IMG/VR virus record: IMGVR_UViG_3300021180_000146
Span: 1-33,513 of that record
From: a virus
DNA: 33,513 bases
Direction: 5' to 3' (one strand)
Shown in pieces: positions 23,281 through 31,084 of this stretch. The notes under the pieces were generated by a model. The model saw only the letters and a list, made by a program, of their open reading frames with translations, was not told the DNA's origin and searched no databases. How positions within the stretch are numbered: position 1 is the stretch's first letter; the number at the start of each line of letters is the position of its first letter. Made by a program: the position numbers and the translations under genes.

Positions 23281-23467
23281 GTTTGCTCTCCTGCGCGTTA
23301 AGCGCTATTTCTTTTTCTTTCTCGGCCTGGGCCGTTAAAATTTTTCCTACTGCTTCAGCGTGGTCAGCATCGCGGCAGTCAATAATCACGCGCCTTTGCC
23401 CAATAGAATTGCCGTAAAACCGCTCTATCAGGACTTCTACGCGGCAAGGCTTTTTTACGGGAATCAT
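23273..23467 (-). CDS. Small coupled protein between portal and scaffold (64 aa)
   Basis: Starts inside the portal stop (ATGA) and ends 8 bases into the scaffold start, so ribosomes would pass directly along the three genes. The product (MIPVKKPCRVEVLIERFYGN, then RRVIIDCRDADHAEAVGKIL) has a beta-beta-alpha pattern with a helical, Glu/Lys-rich tail. No family recognised. The tight overlap on both sides is the main evidence for a real gene. Confidence 0.68.
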   Translation of the reverse strand: MIPVKKPCRVEVLIERFYGNSIGQRRVIIDCRDADHAEAVGKILTAQAEKEKEIALNAQESKHV

Positions 23468-25788
23468 GCTGCAGCGGCTGCTCCTGCATCTCCGGGCTGC
23501 GGTGGATTGAGCTTGATTCCGTCCATAGCCGCCATCTGAATCTGTCCCTCTGCTGGCATGTCCTTAAAATTCATGGTCATGCTGGGAGGCTTTTTCTGTT
23601 GCTGTTTTTGCGCATCGGCTTCGGCCAGCGCTTTATGAATCAGTCCATGCATGCGCAAATTGGTCCAGCCCTTCGGGTTCGACTCTTTCTCGTGCTCTCC
23701 GTCCACGGACTCAAGGAATTCTTTGACCACTTCCCAATGCGCCGCGTGATCGTTGCATTCAACATCCACGTTCACGCTGGGCTTGGTGAAGTCCTCTTGT
23801 TTTGGCTCGGGCGGAATCGGCTGCGCTGCTGGCTGGCCTGTTTGCTGTTCGGTCGCCTTGGCTGCGGCAACCTGCACCATCCACGCCACTTTTGCCTGCT
23901 CATATTTCTTGGTATCGGGAACAGGGGTTTCAGCCAGGAGCTTTTCCATCTCGCGCAACTGCTGGTCGCCCGCTGACTCTGCTGGAATCTCGAAATCCTC
24001 AACACCGAGTGCCTGCAAAAATACCTTGAGATTGTTCGGCGTCTGCAGGAACGGCAAGATAGCCTCTCCAGCCATGGAGATGAGCTGCATAAGGCTCTGG
24101 CGCTTCGCTGAGAATGTTTCCGGGAAGCTGGAATCTACATCCGGGAAGCAAAGTATCTTGCCTACGCTGATGTTGCCGAAATTCATTTCCTCCACTCGCG
24201 TACCGCGTTTGCCTGTGATTTCCACATTCAGGCTGGTATCGCCGCGCTTTTCCGCAGCAATCATCACGGCCTGCTCATAAATGCGCGCGAAGTGGCGCTG
24301 CATCGATCCCCAAGGCAATCCCATCTGCCCTAAAGCCTGCTCACGTGCCATCGCATAACCGCTCGCCGTCTTTTGGTCTGGCATGGCGCCGCCCCAAAGT
24401 GACGGAACTGCGCCGCTGATGAACTGCGCCAGATTGCCGCGCACATCCTGCACGAAGGAAACAAAGTCAGCAGAGACGCTGGCGGGATTCTCTGTGTGGA
24501 ACTGATCCTCCATCGACTCGCCAGCAGGCTTGCCAAAAGGAATGTGATTGCCTGGCTCTGAAATCTGCTCACGGATGGCCGGCATGTCGGCAATCTTGGC
24601 ATTGATCCAAGTGACCGGGATGGTGTAATCGTAAGTCTCTTTCCAGAGGTTGTAAGAATCGTTCGTTGTGTTCTGCACTGGAACGATTGACCACCCCATG
24701 CTGCGCCGCGACATACTGTCGCCGGGAAGCGGGAAAGATACTTCCAGATGGTCATCCATCGACTCTGCTCTGCTGCCTACATAGACATCGCCCATAAAGC
24801 AGACGTGACAGCCATTCGGGAAGAGCTCGCGCAATTCCTTTGTGATTTCCTGATGCTTGCCCTCATCGTTCTTGGTTGACTTCGTTCCCTGCTTCTTTCC
24901 AACGTTGTGAAACCAGCTCGGGCGCATCCACACCCAATGCTGCGTTACAAGGTGGCTCTGTACATCTGCGGTCAGCAGCTTGCTGCCTCCGCTGAGTACA
25001 CCCATGCGCGCGGTGCGCTCGTATTCCTCTCCGAAACCGGATGGACCGGGGCTGATTTTGTCCGCAAATTCCGGGTTATCCTCTTTCGCTTCGACGCACT
25101 CAATTTCCTGAGAAATGATGAAATATGGGCATTTTTTTATGTTTCTGGCGCGCATAGGAACCTTGGTTTCAAGGGTTCCAAAAGCCTCAGATATTTCTCG
25201 CTCTTCTTTTTCGCAATAGCGCGTGTAGGTAGTGGTGCGCGTGTCCGTGTAATAGAGCCGCGCCATGTCCTGTTGAAGCTTTTTGTTATCGTTTGCACGA
25301 TCGAAGTAATGGCGGTAGCGCTCGGCTTCGGCCTTGGCTGTGTTATCGCGTCCTACGCGGGGATTCTTTGCGGCAAAGCGTACGCCTGGAGGGTTCTGGG
25401 TGAAAGCGGCAATCAGACTGCGACCGTAAGGCGTGTAAATGTTGTACACGTCCGTATAGCGGGGCATGTCGATGTGGGAATCACCAACCTGGAACGTCTG
25501 CAAGCCCTGTGGCGCTGCGGCATAGCATCCGTCGACTGAACTCCACCAGATGTATTGAAGATCGCGGTAATAGAAGCGCTGCAACGCGGCGTCCTGCACT
25601 TCCTGCAGGCGCTCGGCGCGGTCCATCATGAAGGCGTAGTTAACCAAGTCCTTCAAGGCGCGCTGAAGCTCTTCTTTGCCCTTGAGAGGATCTAAGTTCT
25701 CTTCGGCTTGTTCTTCGGATTCGCTCTCTGGCCCGGCTTCTTCGCCTTCGTCCAGCAGCTCGTTTTTGTCTTCGATTTCAATAGCCAT
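23464..25788 (-). CDS. Portal protein, P22-type (774 aa)
   Basis: The ATG at 25788 shares a base with the stop of the 73-aa gene (TAATG); an in-frame TTG two codons earlier was rejected. The 774-aa length matches large podovirus portals (P22 gp1 is 725). Seen are an acidic N-terminal extension, an aromatic segment (QRFYYRDLQYIWWSSVDGCY), an alpha/beta clip-wing region, a stem-like segment (SFVQDVRGNLAQFISGAVPS), a conserved-looking GYAMAREQALGQMGLPWGS, and a long helical barrel-like C-terminus rich in Gln and Glu. It forms the dodecameric ring for DNA packaging. Position after terminase and before scaffold and coat supports the call. Confidence 0.87.
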   Translation of the reverse strand: MAIEIEDKNELLDEGEEAGPESESEEQAEENLDPLKGKEELQRALKDLVNYAFMMDRAERLQEVQDAALQRFYYRDLQYIWWSSVDGCYAAAPQGLQTFQVGDSHIDMPRYTDVYNIYTPYGRSLIAAFTQNPPGVRFAAKNPRVGRDNTAKAEAERYRHYFDRANDNKKLQQDMARLYYTDTRTTTYTRYCEKEEREISEAFGTLETKVPMRARNIKKCPYFIISQEIECVEAKEDNPEFADKISPGPSGFGEEYERTARMGVLSGGSKLLTADVQSHLVTQHWVWMRPSWFHNVGKKQGTKSTKNDEGKHQEITKELRELFPNGCHVCFMGDVYVGSRAESMDDHLEVSFPLPGDSMSRRSMGWSIVPVQNTTNDSYNLWKETYDYTIPVTWINAKIADMPAIREQISEPGNHIPFGKPAGESMEDQFHTENPASVSADFVSFVQDVRGNLAQFISGAVPSLWGGAMPDQKTASGYAMAREQALGQMGLPWGSMQRHFARIYEQAVMIAAEKRGDTSLNVEITGKRGTRVEEMNFGNISVGKILCFPDVDSSFPETFSAKRQSLMQLISMAGEAILPFLQTPNNLKVFLQALGVEDFEIPAESAGDQQLREMEKLLAETPVPDTKKYEQAKVAWMVQVAAAKATEQQTGQPAAQPIPPEPKQEDFTKPSVNVDVECNDHAAHWEVVKEFLESVDGEHEKESNPKGWTNLRMHGLIHKALAEADAQKQQQKKPPSMTMNFKDMPAEGQIQMAAMDGIKLNPPQPGDAGAAAAA

Positions 25789-26009
25789 TAGCAATACTTT
25801 TGGGGCTCGTCAAAACCTTTAAAAAAATGCTGATCGAGCATCGGTTGCTCGTAATACGGTGAAACTCTCGCCCATCCCTGGAAGGCTGCGCGCTGTCCGC
25901 GCTTGTATGCCTCCATGCGCTTTTCCTCTGATGGAACCATGCAATCCATCACCTGCTGCTGCATCTTGCGCACTATGGCGGGGTCTAACTTCTTCAGTGC
26001 TGGCCTCAT
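25788..26009 (-). CDS. RMF/CrpP-like small protein (73 aa)
   Basis: A 73-aa protein whose second half (AYKRGQRAAFQGWARVSPYY, then FFKGFDE) follows the pattern G-x2-A...G...(N/S)PY...(W/F)-x2-GF that I associate with ribosome modulation factor and CrpP-like proteins. Such small proteins are frequent in phages. A basic helical N-terminus (LKKLDPAIVRKMQQQVMD) precedes it. It overlaps its upstream neighbour by four bases (ATGA) and the portal start by one (TAATG). The fold match is by pattern only; binding to ribosomes or another target is untested. Confidence 0.65.
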   Translation of the reverse strand: MRPALKKLDPAIVRKMQQQVMDCMVPSEEKRMEAYKRGQRAAFQGWARVSPYYEQPMLDQHFFKGFDEPQKYC

Positions 26010-26200
26010 TTGTTCATTGCCTCCGCGATGCGTGGGCGTTTGCGCTTTCTGCTGGGCAGTCCTTTTTCCGGGGTGTCCGCAAATTCATGTAGCTGTAAAT
26101 GCGTCATCTGAAGGAGCCCTTTATTTTTGGCAAAGAGCTCCTCCGGATGGTGTTCTGCGATGGCCATAGCGCGCCGCTGTTTTTTGGAAACGGCCGGCAT
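26006..26200 (-). CDS. DUF3008-like small basic protein (64 aa)
   Basis: A 64-aa protein with the layout of the DUF3008-type family found on phages and plasmids: MPAVSKKQRRAMAIAEHHPE at the start, a short middle, and EFADTPEKGLPSRK near the end. Function of the family is unknown; the proteins are small, basic and often near portal or head genes. It starts three bases after the stop of the 142-aa gene and overlaps the RMF-like gene by four. Confidence 0.72.
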   Translation of the reverse strand: MPAVSKKQRRAMAIAEHHPEELFAKNKGLLQMTHLQLHEFADTPEKGLPSRKRKRPRIAEAMNK

Positions 26201-26203
26201 CGA

Positions 26204-26632
26204 TTAATTGACGGTTTCTTTCACTTCGGTTGCGGCCGGCTGTTTTTCCGGCTCTTTGACTTCTGCTGCTTCCTTGGCCTTGCTTTCCGCTTCGGCCTTG
26301 CGCTTGGCCGCTGCCGCTGCAACTTCGGCAATGACCTCCAGCGGGTCCCGCGATTCGTGATAGCGGCCAACGGGCATGGTGCGCTTGTACTGTTCTGCGG
26401 TCTTCTCGTCGGCAAATTCATGGGAAGCGTGTACGCAGTCATGGACGATGACTGTTTTCAGGTTGGGATCAGCAAGATTCAGGTGCTCTTTGGCCGGATC
26501 GGGGTAGAGCACATGAACCATGGGCTCTTTATTTGCGCCCAGGTGAGTATGCAGGCCGTGATGCTCGTGATAGACGATGGCATCAAGCACCTTGCCGTTA
26601 AATGCAAGTTTTACTGATTTTCCATAGAACAT
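26204..26632 (-). CDS. Hypothetical late protein with Ala/Lys/Glu-rich tail (142 aa)
   Basis: Residues 1-85 look like a compact alpha/beta domain with many His (VYHEHHGLHTHLGANKEPMV, HDCVHASHEF). Residues about 95-142 form a highly charged Ala/Lys/Glu helix that is probably extended or a coil. TGAGGACATCGCC before the ATG gives a usable ribosome-binding site. No family recognised. The His-rich part could bind metal, but no fixed site geometry is evident. Confidence 0.68.
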   Translation of the reverse strand: MFYGKSVKLAFNGKVLDAIVYHEHHGLHTHLGANKEPMVHVLYPDPAKEHLNLADPNLKTVIVHDCVHASHEFADEKTAEQYKRTMPVGRYHESRDPLEVIAEVAAAAAKRKAEAESKAKEAAEVKEPEKQPAATEVKETVN

Positions 26633-26645
26633 GGCGATGTCCTCA

Positions 26646-26661
26646 GCCGCATGAGAGCGGC
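26646..26661. repeat. Short hairpin between spike-like gene and 142-aa gene
   Basis: GCCGC (26646-26650) and GCGGC (26657-26661) form a 5-bp GC stem with a 6-base loop, between the stop at 26690 and the ribosome-binding site of the next gene. There is no U-run after it on the minus strand, so it is not a standard terminator. It may stabilise RNA or mark a processing site. Confidence 0.35.
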
Positions 26662-26689
26662 CCGGTTAAGACTTCAAATTGTTTGTGGA

Positions 26690-27493
26690 TTAGAAGCTGG
26701 GAGCTACGAGCTTATAGCCTTGAAACACGGCGTGAATTGCGCCTGCGGAAGCGTTTGCGGTAGTGCAATGCGCAATCGGCAAGCCTGCAGTACCAGTAAT
26801 GAACGTGGTGCCACCGGTTGAGGAATCTGTAGTGGTTCCAGCGGTCAGCGTGGTGTTTGCAGCCGTGAACTCAGTGCCGGAAGTGATGCCCAAGGACCAT
26901 CCACCGGTGCAGGTGCCAATGGTGACGTTCACGCGCGCCGTTGCGGAGATGACCACAGAGCGAGCGGGAATGTTCACAGCGCCAAGGTTGGTATTGGCAG
27001 CGCCGGTTGATAGAGTCACCTGGCCAGTGTCAATCCTCCACCAAACTTGTCCGCCACCTGAAGCGGCAGCGTCGTTGATGGCTTCCTGAATGCCCTGATC
27101 TCCAGACTGCAGCAAGTCACCCGGGCCATGCGAGTTGGTAAGGCCGGTGAATGTCACAGAGCAGGTGCCGAGCGCCTGGCCGGTGAACAAGCATCCTGAA
27201 ACAGCGGAAGGGGTAGCGGTTTCCTGATTTGCTCCCACCCCGATTAATACCGGTGTGTTGGTGGAGAAAACCTGAAAGGTGCGACCGTTCGGCAGTTCCA
27301 CGCCTCCGATTGTCTGAAGCTGGAAGGTCTGAGTACCGTTGCCAGTGGGTGAACCGGGGGAAATCTGCACTTTCCACTGCGCGTAGTCAACGGAGTTGTA
27401 ATCACCGTTGCGCCATGGAGCGTTCTGAGCCTGAGCACAGAAAGGCAGCAGGATCATGAACGCGAGAGCAAAGATCAAATTGCGAAATTTCAT
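26690..27493 (-). CDS. Spike-like protein with signal peptide (267 aa)
   Basis: AAGGAG lies about 10 bases before the ATG at 27493. Residues 1-22 form a Sec signal (MKFRNLIFALAFMILLPFCA, cleavage AQA|QN). Residues about 130-165 (GDQGIQEAINDAAASGGG, then QVWW) resemble the entry of right-handed beta-helix tailspikes and pectate lyases, where AI-x2-A...GG-x-V is the usual opening. The rest is Thr/Gly/Ala-rich with three Cys and short strands. It is too short for a full spike and has no catalytic acid cluster that I can identify. It is a second exported fibre- or spike-like protein in the late block, here between terminase and portal. Confidence 0.72.
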   Translation of the reverse strand: MKFRNLIFALAFMILLPFCAQAQNAPWRNGDYNSVDYAQWKVQISPGSPTGNGTQTFQLQTIGGVELPNGRTFQVFSTNTPVLIGVGANQETATPSAVSGCLFTGQALGTCSVTFTGLTNSHGPGDLLQSGDQGIQEAINDAAASGGGQVWWRIDTGQVTLSTGAANTNLGAVNIPARSVVISATARVNVTIGTCTGGWSLGITSGTEFTAANTTLTAGTTTDSSTGGTTFITGTAGLPIAHCTTANASAGAIHAVFQGYKLVAPSF

Positions 27494-27541
27494 GATGATT
27501 TTCTCCTTGAGAAAAAGGGTTAGGGGTTGATGGTTAAGCGG

Positions 27542-27679
27542 TCAGTACCGCGTATTTACCAAGGCCAACGCAGCAGTCACTGCTATTTCCCACGTTGGCC
27601 ATATATCAGTGAAGCGGCCGTAATTAACTGCCCAGCCCGGATTCCCGGGATGATCAGATTTGAATATGCGGGGCTTCAT
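27542..27679 (-). CDS. Small hidden late gene (45 aa)
   Basis: ATG at 27679 follows the TAA of the upstream gene with no gap (TAAATG), with GAGGG upstream. The 45-aa product starts MKPRIFKSDHPGNPGWAVNY and has GRFTDIWPTWEIAVTAALAL. The pattern of a short strand, Trp-Pro-Thr-Trp and a helix is like many tiny phage proteins. An 8-bp inverted repeat (GGCCAACG at 27563-27570, CGTTGGCC at 27593-27600) lies inside this reading frame. The exact stop/start junction and the coherent translation favour a real gene. Confidence 0.6.
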   Translation of the reverse strand: MKPRIFKSDHPGNPGWAVNYGRFTDIWPTWEIAVTAALALVNTRY

Positions 27680-28096
27680 TTAGTAGCCCTCTTGGTCGGA
27701 TTCCTGCTCTGAGCTCTGCTCGCTGGCTGAGCCCTTCGGAACTTCGCCGGTTCCTTGGCAGAGAGGGCAATTCGGATCGTGGCCGTGGCACTCTGGGCAT
27801 GGTTCCATCTCGCCGCCGGCGTGTTCGTCACCCATTTCCGTTGACTGCTCGTCGCCAGAGGTCAAATGATCCGCAGCCTCAGCCGTAGAAGCATGCTCGG
27901 TGCGCTCTTTGTGGCCGTCTTTGTGATGGATGATGGTTTCAACCTTGGCCACGCCGCCATGCTCGTCTTCAGAGCTGCCAGACTGCGCGCCCTCGGGTTT
28001 TTGGCGCATCGGCGGCACAGGTGGCATCTTTGCGTTATCGTGCGCTCTGGCAACCTGGGCATTGCCGTAAAATTTTCCATTCTTGGCCATTGGCAT
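27680..28096 (-). CDS. Small protein with DnaJ-type zinc motif (138 aa)
   Basis: The ATG at 28096 lies one base after the previous stop; an earlier in-frame ATG would sit inside the upstream gene. Near the C-terminus are C100-x2-C103-x-G (CPECHG) and C110-x2-C113-x-G-x-G (CPLCQGTG), half of the four CxxCxGxG modules of the DnaJ central zinc domain, enough for one zinc site. The rest is hydrophilic, rich in His, Glu and Ser, and likely disordered. No J-domain is present. It may bind metal or assist folding or assembly; function unknown. Confidence 0.7.
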   Translation of the reverse strand: MPMAKNGKFYGNAQVARAHDNAKMPPVPPMRQKPEGAQSGSSEDEHGGVAKVETIIHHKDGHKERTEHASTAEAADHLTSGDEQSTEMGDEHAGGEMEPCPECHGHDPNCPLCQGTGEVPKGSASEQSSEQESDQEGY

Positions 28097-28097
28097 C

Positions 28098-28601
28098 TTA
28101 TTTTTCCTCGCTCTCTGAAGTTTCGGGTTCAATTACCGGCATGGTTCTACGTTTTGGGCCTTTTGCTGCCTGCTGCTGGCTGGCGTGTTCGATTAAAGCT
28201 CTGGCGCCGGTCGGTCCATTCCACCTGACAGCGCGCGGCTTCGTGCTGGGAACCTGTTTCAGTAGTTCGTTGTGACTTTTTACAATTCTTTCGTTCTCGC
28301 GCTGCAGTTCCTCGACGGAAGCCTTTAAATCTGCGTTCGCTTTTTCGAGATCAGAGACTTTGTCCTGATACTCGAAGGTTTTTCTACGCTCAGCGGTAAG
28401 ATTTGTGCGTAAATCCTCAATCGTGGTGTCTTTAATGCGCTCTCGCGCCGCGGCTGAGTCGAGCTTGCTTTCAGCAGATAGTTTTTCGGCCTCAAGATTG
28501 AGGATCTTCACAGTCAAATCGCCAGCAGCTTTGAGCTGGACCAAGCAAATGACCGCAAGGGCCACGCAAAGCAGGACTAAAATCACAATTGTTGCAATCA
28601 A
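28098..28601 (-). CDS. Membrane-anchored coiled-coil protein (167 aa)
   Basis: The start is set at TTG 28601, overlapping the terminase stop (TTGA), with GGGAGGG five bases upstream; an ATG at 28661 is possible but has no spaced ribosome-binding site and would extend over the terminase end. The protein opens with one membrane helix (IATIVILVLLCVALAVICLV), followed by a long heptad-like coiled coil (about 30-115) and a basic Pro-containing tail. The layout resembles inner-membrane spanin subunits or phage membrane tethers, but no partner gene is embedded in it and no endolysin is near. The spanin label is only a possibility. Confidence 0.68.
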   Translation of the reverse strand: MIATIVILVLLCVALAVICLVQLKAAGDLTVKILNLEAEKLSAESKLDSAAARERIKDTTIEDLRTNLTAERRKTFEYQDKVSDLEKANADLKASVEELQRENERIVKSHNELLKQVPSTKPRAVRWNGPTGARALIEHASQQQAAKGPKRRTMPVIEPETSESEEK

Positions 28602-30295
28602 TTCGCCCTCCCTCGGGAAAAACGACTGGGCCGCGTCAATGGCTTGTGCGTCCGCTGCCATTCCTGTTCAAATTTGAGGTTTTCAAGGTATTTGTCGGTC
28701 ATATCACCGCGAGATTGGAGAGCGTCTTTGCGCTGCTCCTCTTTCGGCTTCTCGGCGGGCTTCAATTTCGATTTCAGCCCATAGCGCGCGGTGTCGCCGC
28801 AGTCCTGCTCGAGCTTTGCCGACTGCTTATCGGTCTTCAGAACGTCATCCAAGTTTTTTGGATCACGCATCAGCAGCGGAATCGAGCGAATCAGCTCCGG
28901 GCAATTCGCGGCAATCAGCCAAACTTCATCATTCGGCGGTTCAACTTTCTTGGTCTGAGTGGCGTGGAAACGTTTCGTGGCCAGCAGCATGTTGTACATG
29001 AGCGACCATCCATCCACGCGGGAGTTATCTGCCTTCTGTGGGCGCGGCAAGCCCTCTGGCGAAAGGACGTCGCCGATGATCTCAGCGATTTCACTCTGCC
29101 CGGCGCGTCTTACTGACATCTCGAACGCATCTGGGCTCATCCAGAAATCACCAACCTGCTTGCGCTCGTCTTTGGGGGTGCGTTCCACCATCTGCCGAGC
29201 AATGTCAGACTCGGAAATCTCTCGCTCTGCGCCCTCGTCGCTGTCCGCAGCGCCTCCAGCGATGTATTCCCGATAGGTGAGGCAGAATTTAACCGGCTTG
29301 CTTACATTCCAGCCGAGTATTTCCTTGGCTTCTTTGGGCGAAAGAACGCCGCGCGCATGCCATTGCGTTGTGCAGTAGTGGCCCTTGCCCCAATCTTGCG
29401 ACATCCAGCGATTCAGCCAGGGCTTGAGTAGCAGCGCTACCTTGTCATCGCTGATGACTGTGGCGTCACGGTCAAAGACGCGGCCAAAATAAGCGCCCTC
29501 AAGCGCTGTCCATGAGCCTTTCCAATCGCGGTTACGCAGGACTTCATCTTGAGAGTTGAGGGTGTGTCCATAGTCTGAGCGGCTAGCGCAGTATTCCTCG
29601 CGCTCAGCATCGGTCATCACCATGTAATATTGGTGATCCTGCTCCTCTTCTGTCTCAAAACCGTCTTCAAATAGAGCCTGACGCGACCATTCGATATTGT
29701 CCCAAGGCCGAACGTGAATAAAGGCAAAGTCTTCCGCCTGTTCACGCTGGTTGTACTCATGCTCGTGGAATTTCTTCGATAAGAAGCTGATGCCAGCGCC
29801 GCCCATGTTGAAGAGCAGTGCCATCTTGCAAGTCTTCCTCTTCGTGTTCTTCCAGCGAACGGCCTGCTTTACTTCGCGGATCTCTTTTTCTGAGAACTGC
29901 TCGGCCTGGTCGATGATCACGTCAAAGTAGCTGGCAGAGCGAAAGCGCCGTTCGATGTCCTCAAGAGATTCCCCATAGGTGAAATGAAGCTCTGACGGTG
30001 GACCTTCCGGCATCGGGAACACGATTTTCTTTTCCGTGATGTGGTACTGGTCATTCAGCTCCGGATAATCCCGCAGCAGCGGGTCAATGTGGTAGCGCTT
30101 CACCTGATCGTAGTTCCGCATCAGGATCGCTCCGATTGTTCCGGGGTTTTCTAATCTGCGTTGAATCATGATTCGGTCTGCTGCTGCTGACTTTGCTGCG
30201 CCGCGCCCGCCACCCATACCCAGCCACGTTGAAATGTGGCCATCAAACAGTTCCTGAAGTTCAACCTGCTTAGGCTGAAGCTTTATTCTGGGCAT
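28598..30295 (-). CDS. terL: Terminase large subunit (565 aa)
   Basis: The packaging motor ATPase and nuclease. Walker A is GGGRGAAKS (28-36, K35). Walker B is DVIIDQ (125-130), with Gln130 where most terminases have the catalytic Glu, and E132 two residues on. LLFNMGG (160-166) fits the coupling motif. In the nuclease domain D301 (MSQDWG), E343 (YREYI) and D389 (MSPDAFE) are the likely metal ligands of the RNase H-like fold. Length is normal. Its start overlaps the end of the small subunit gene by 26 bases. It should bind the small subunit and the portal. Confidence 0.93.
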   Translation of the reverse strand: MPRIKLQPKQVELQELFDGHISTWLGMGGGRGAAKSAAADRIMIQRRLENPGTIGAILMRNYDQVKRYHIDPLLRDYPELNDQYHITEKKIVFPMPEGPPSELHFTYGESLEDIERRFRSASYFDVIIDQAEQFSEKEIREVKQAVRWKNTKRKTCKMALLFNMGGAGISFLSKKFHEHEYNQREQAEDFAFIHVRPWDNIEWSRQALFEDGFETEEEQDHQYYMVMTDAEREEYCASRSDYGHTLNSQDEVLRNRDWKGSWTALEGAYFGRVFDRDATVISDDKVALLLKPWLNRWMSQDWGKGHYCTTQWHARGVLSPKEAKEILGWNVSKPVKFCLTYREYIAGGAADSDEGAEREISESDIARQMVERTPKDERKQVGDFWMSPDAFEMSVRRAGQSEIAEIIGDVLSPEGLPRPQKADNSRVDGWSLMYNMLLATKRFHATQTKKVEPPNDEVWLIAANCPELIRSIPLLMRDPKNLDDVLKTDKQSAKLEQDCGDTARYGLKSKLKPAEKPKEEQRKDALQSRGDMTDKYLENLKFEQEWQRTHKPLTRPSRFSRGRAN

Positions 30296-30866
30296 CGGTC
30301 TTTTCTGGGCGCACCGGAATACGCTCTAACAGGAATTTCACCGGCCCGCCATTCTTGCCAGCAATCTCATGCTTTTGCGAGAAGCGCTCGAACTTGCGTC
30401 CCAGAATTTCGAGTGCCGGCGTCTTTGGTGCAAGCTTCAACTTGGTGCGTCTGTGAGTGGATTTTTCCTCACCTTTGCCTTCCGTCCATGTTTCTGTTGT
30501 GATCTCTGCGACTGCCGCCATCTGTGCGCGGGTGGATTCCTTCAAATTCACAACAAATTCGCCTTCCTGATCAACAAAGCCGTAATCCAGAGCATTGCTA
30601 TAGGCGATCTTGCGCAGCTCGACGGCCACGCCGAGCGCCGTTACTCCAATGCGGTACATCATGGAGTTAGTCAGGCGCTCGATTTCCTCTTGAATGGCTG
30701 GCTTGTCGAGAAGCTGAGAGGCTTTGACCTTGGCTGACCGCGCGCTATACCCTGCCTTTATGCAGGCTTCCGTAGCGTTGAAATCCGGATCGGCAACGTA
30801 CTCCGCGCAGAACAGCTTCTCCTTGATCGTTAGCCCTTCTTTTGTGACCTTGCGGGATGCTGGCAT
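30270..30866 (-). CDS. terS: Terminase small subunit (198 aa)
   Basis: An N-terminal DNA-binding region with the classic pattern of the Terminase_2 family: LTIKEKLFCAEYVADPDFNA, then ATEACIKAGYSARSAKVKAS, then LLDKPAIQEEIERL. A central helix-rich oligomerisation region and a basic C-terminal tail follow. It recognises phage DNA and starts packaging. Located directly upstream of, and overlapping, the large subunit gene. ATG start; a 5-base gap separates it from the previous stop. Confidence 0.92.
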   Translation of the reverse strand: MPASRKVTKEGLTIKEKLFCAEYVADPDFNATEACIKAGYSARSAKVKASQLLDKPAIQEEIERLTNSMMYRIGVTALGVAVELRKIAYSNALDYGFVDQEGEFVVNLKESTRAQMAAVAEITTETWTEGKGEEKSTHRRTKLKLAPKTPALEILGRKFERFSQKHEIAGKNGGPVKFLLERIPVRPEKTDAQNKASA

Positions 30867-30871
30867 TTACT

Positions 30872-31084
30872 CTACTTCCACCTGATTACTTCATCTTCCA
30901 ATCGTCCACGATGGGAGCCGCGATGACGTCTGAGGCGATTGCACTTCAATACCACTAGGTTGCCGTCGCCATCAGTTTTGTATTCGAGCTCAAGGTCGCA
31001 AGTCCGCGATAGCGTTTCTACTTTGGCCAGCGGAAAATAATTGTGGGATGGATGTGTGCAGTCTTCGCCGAAGCAGAAGCTCAT
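30872..31084 (-). CDS. Small Cys/His protein (70 aa)
   Basis: A 70-aa protein with C4, C9, His11, His14 near the start (CFGEDCTHPSHNY), then C29 and C48, and a basic His/Arg end (HRGSHRGRLEDE). The spread of Cys and His suggests a small metal-binding fold, but not a known finger. It abuts the stop of the upstream 127-aa gene. Similar tiny genes commonly sit before terS. Function unknown. Confidence 0.65.
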   Translation of the reverse strand: MSFCFGEDCTHPSHNYFPLAKVETLSRTCDLELEYKTDGDGNLVVLKCNRLRRHRGSHRGRLEDEVIRWK

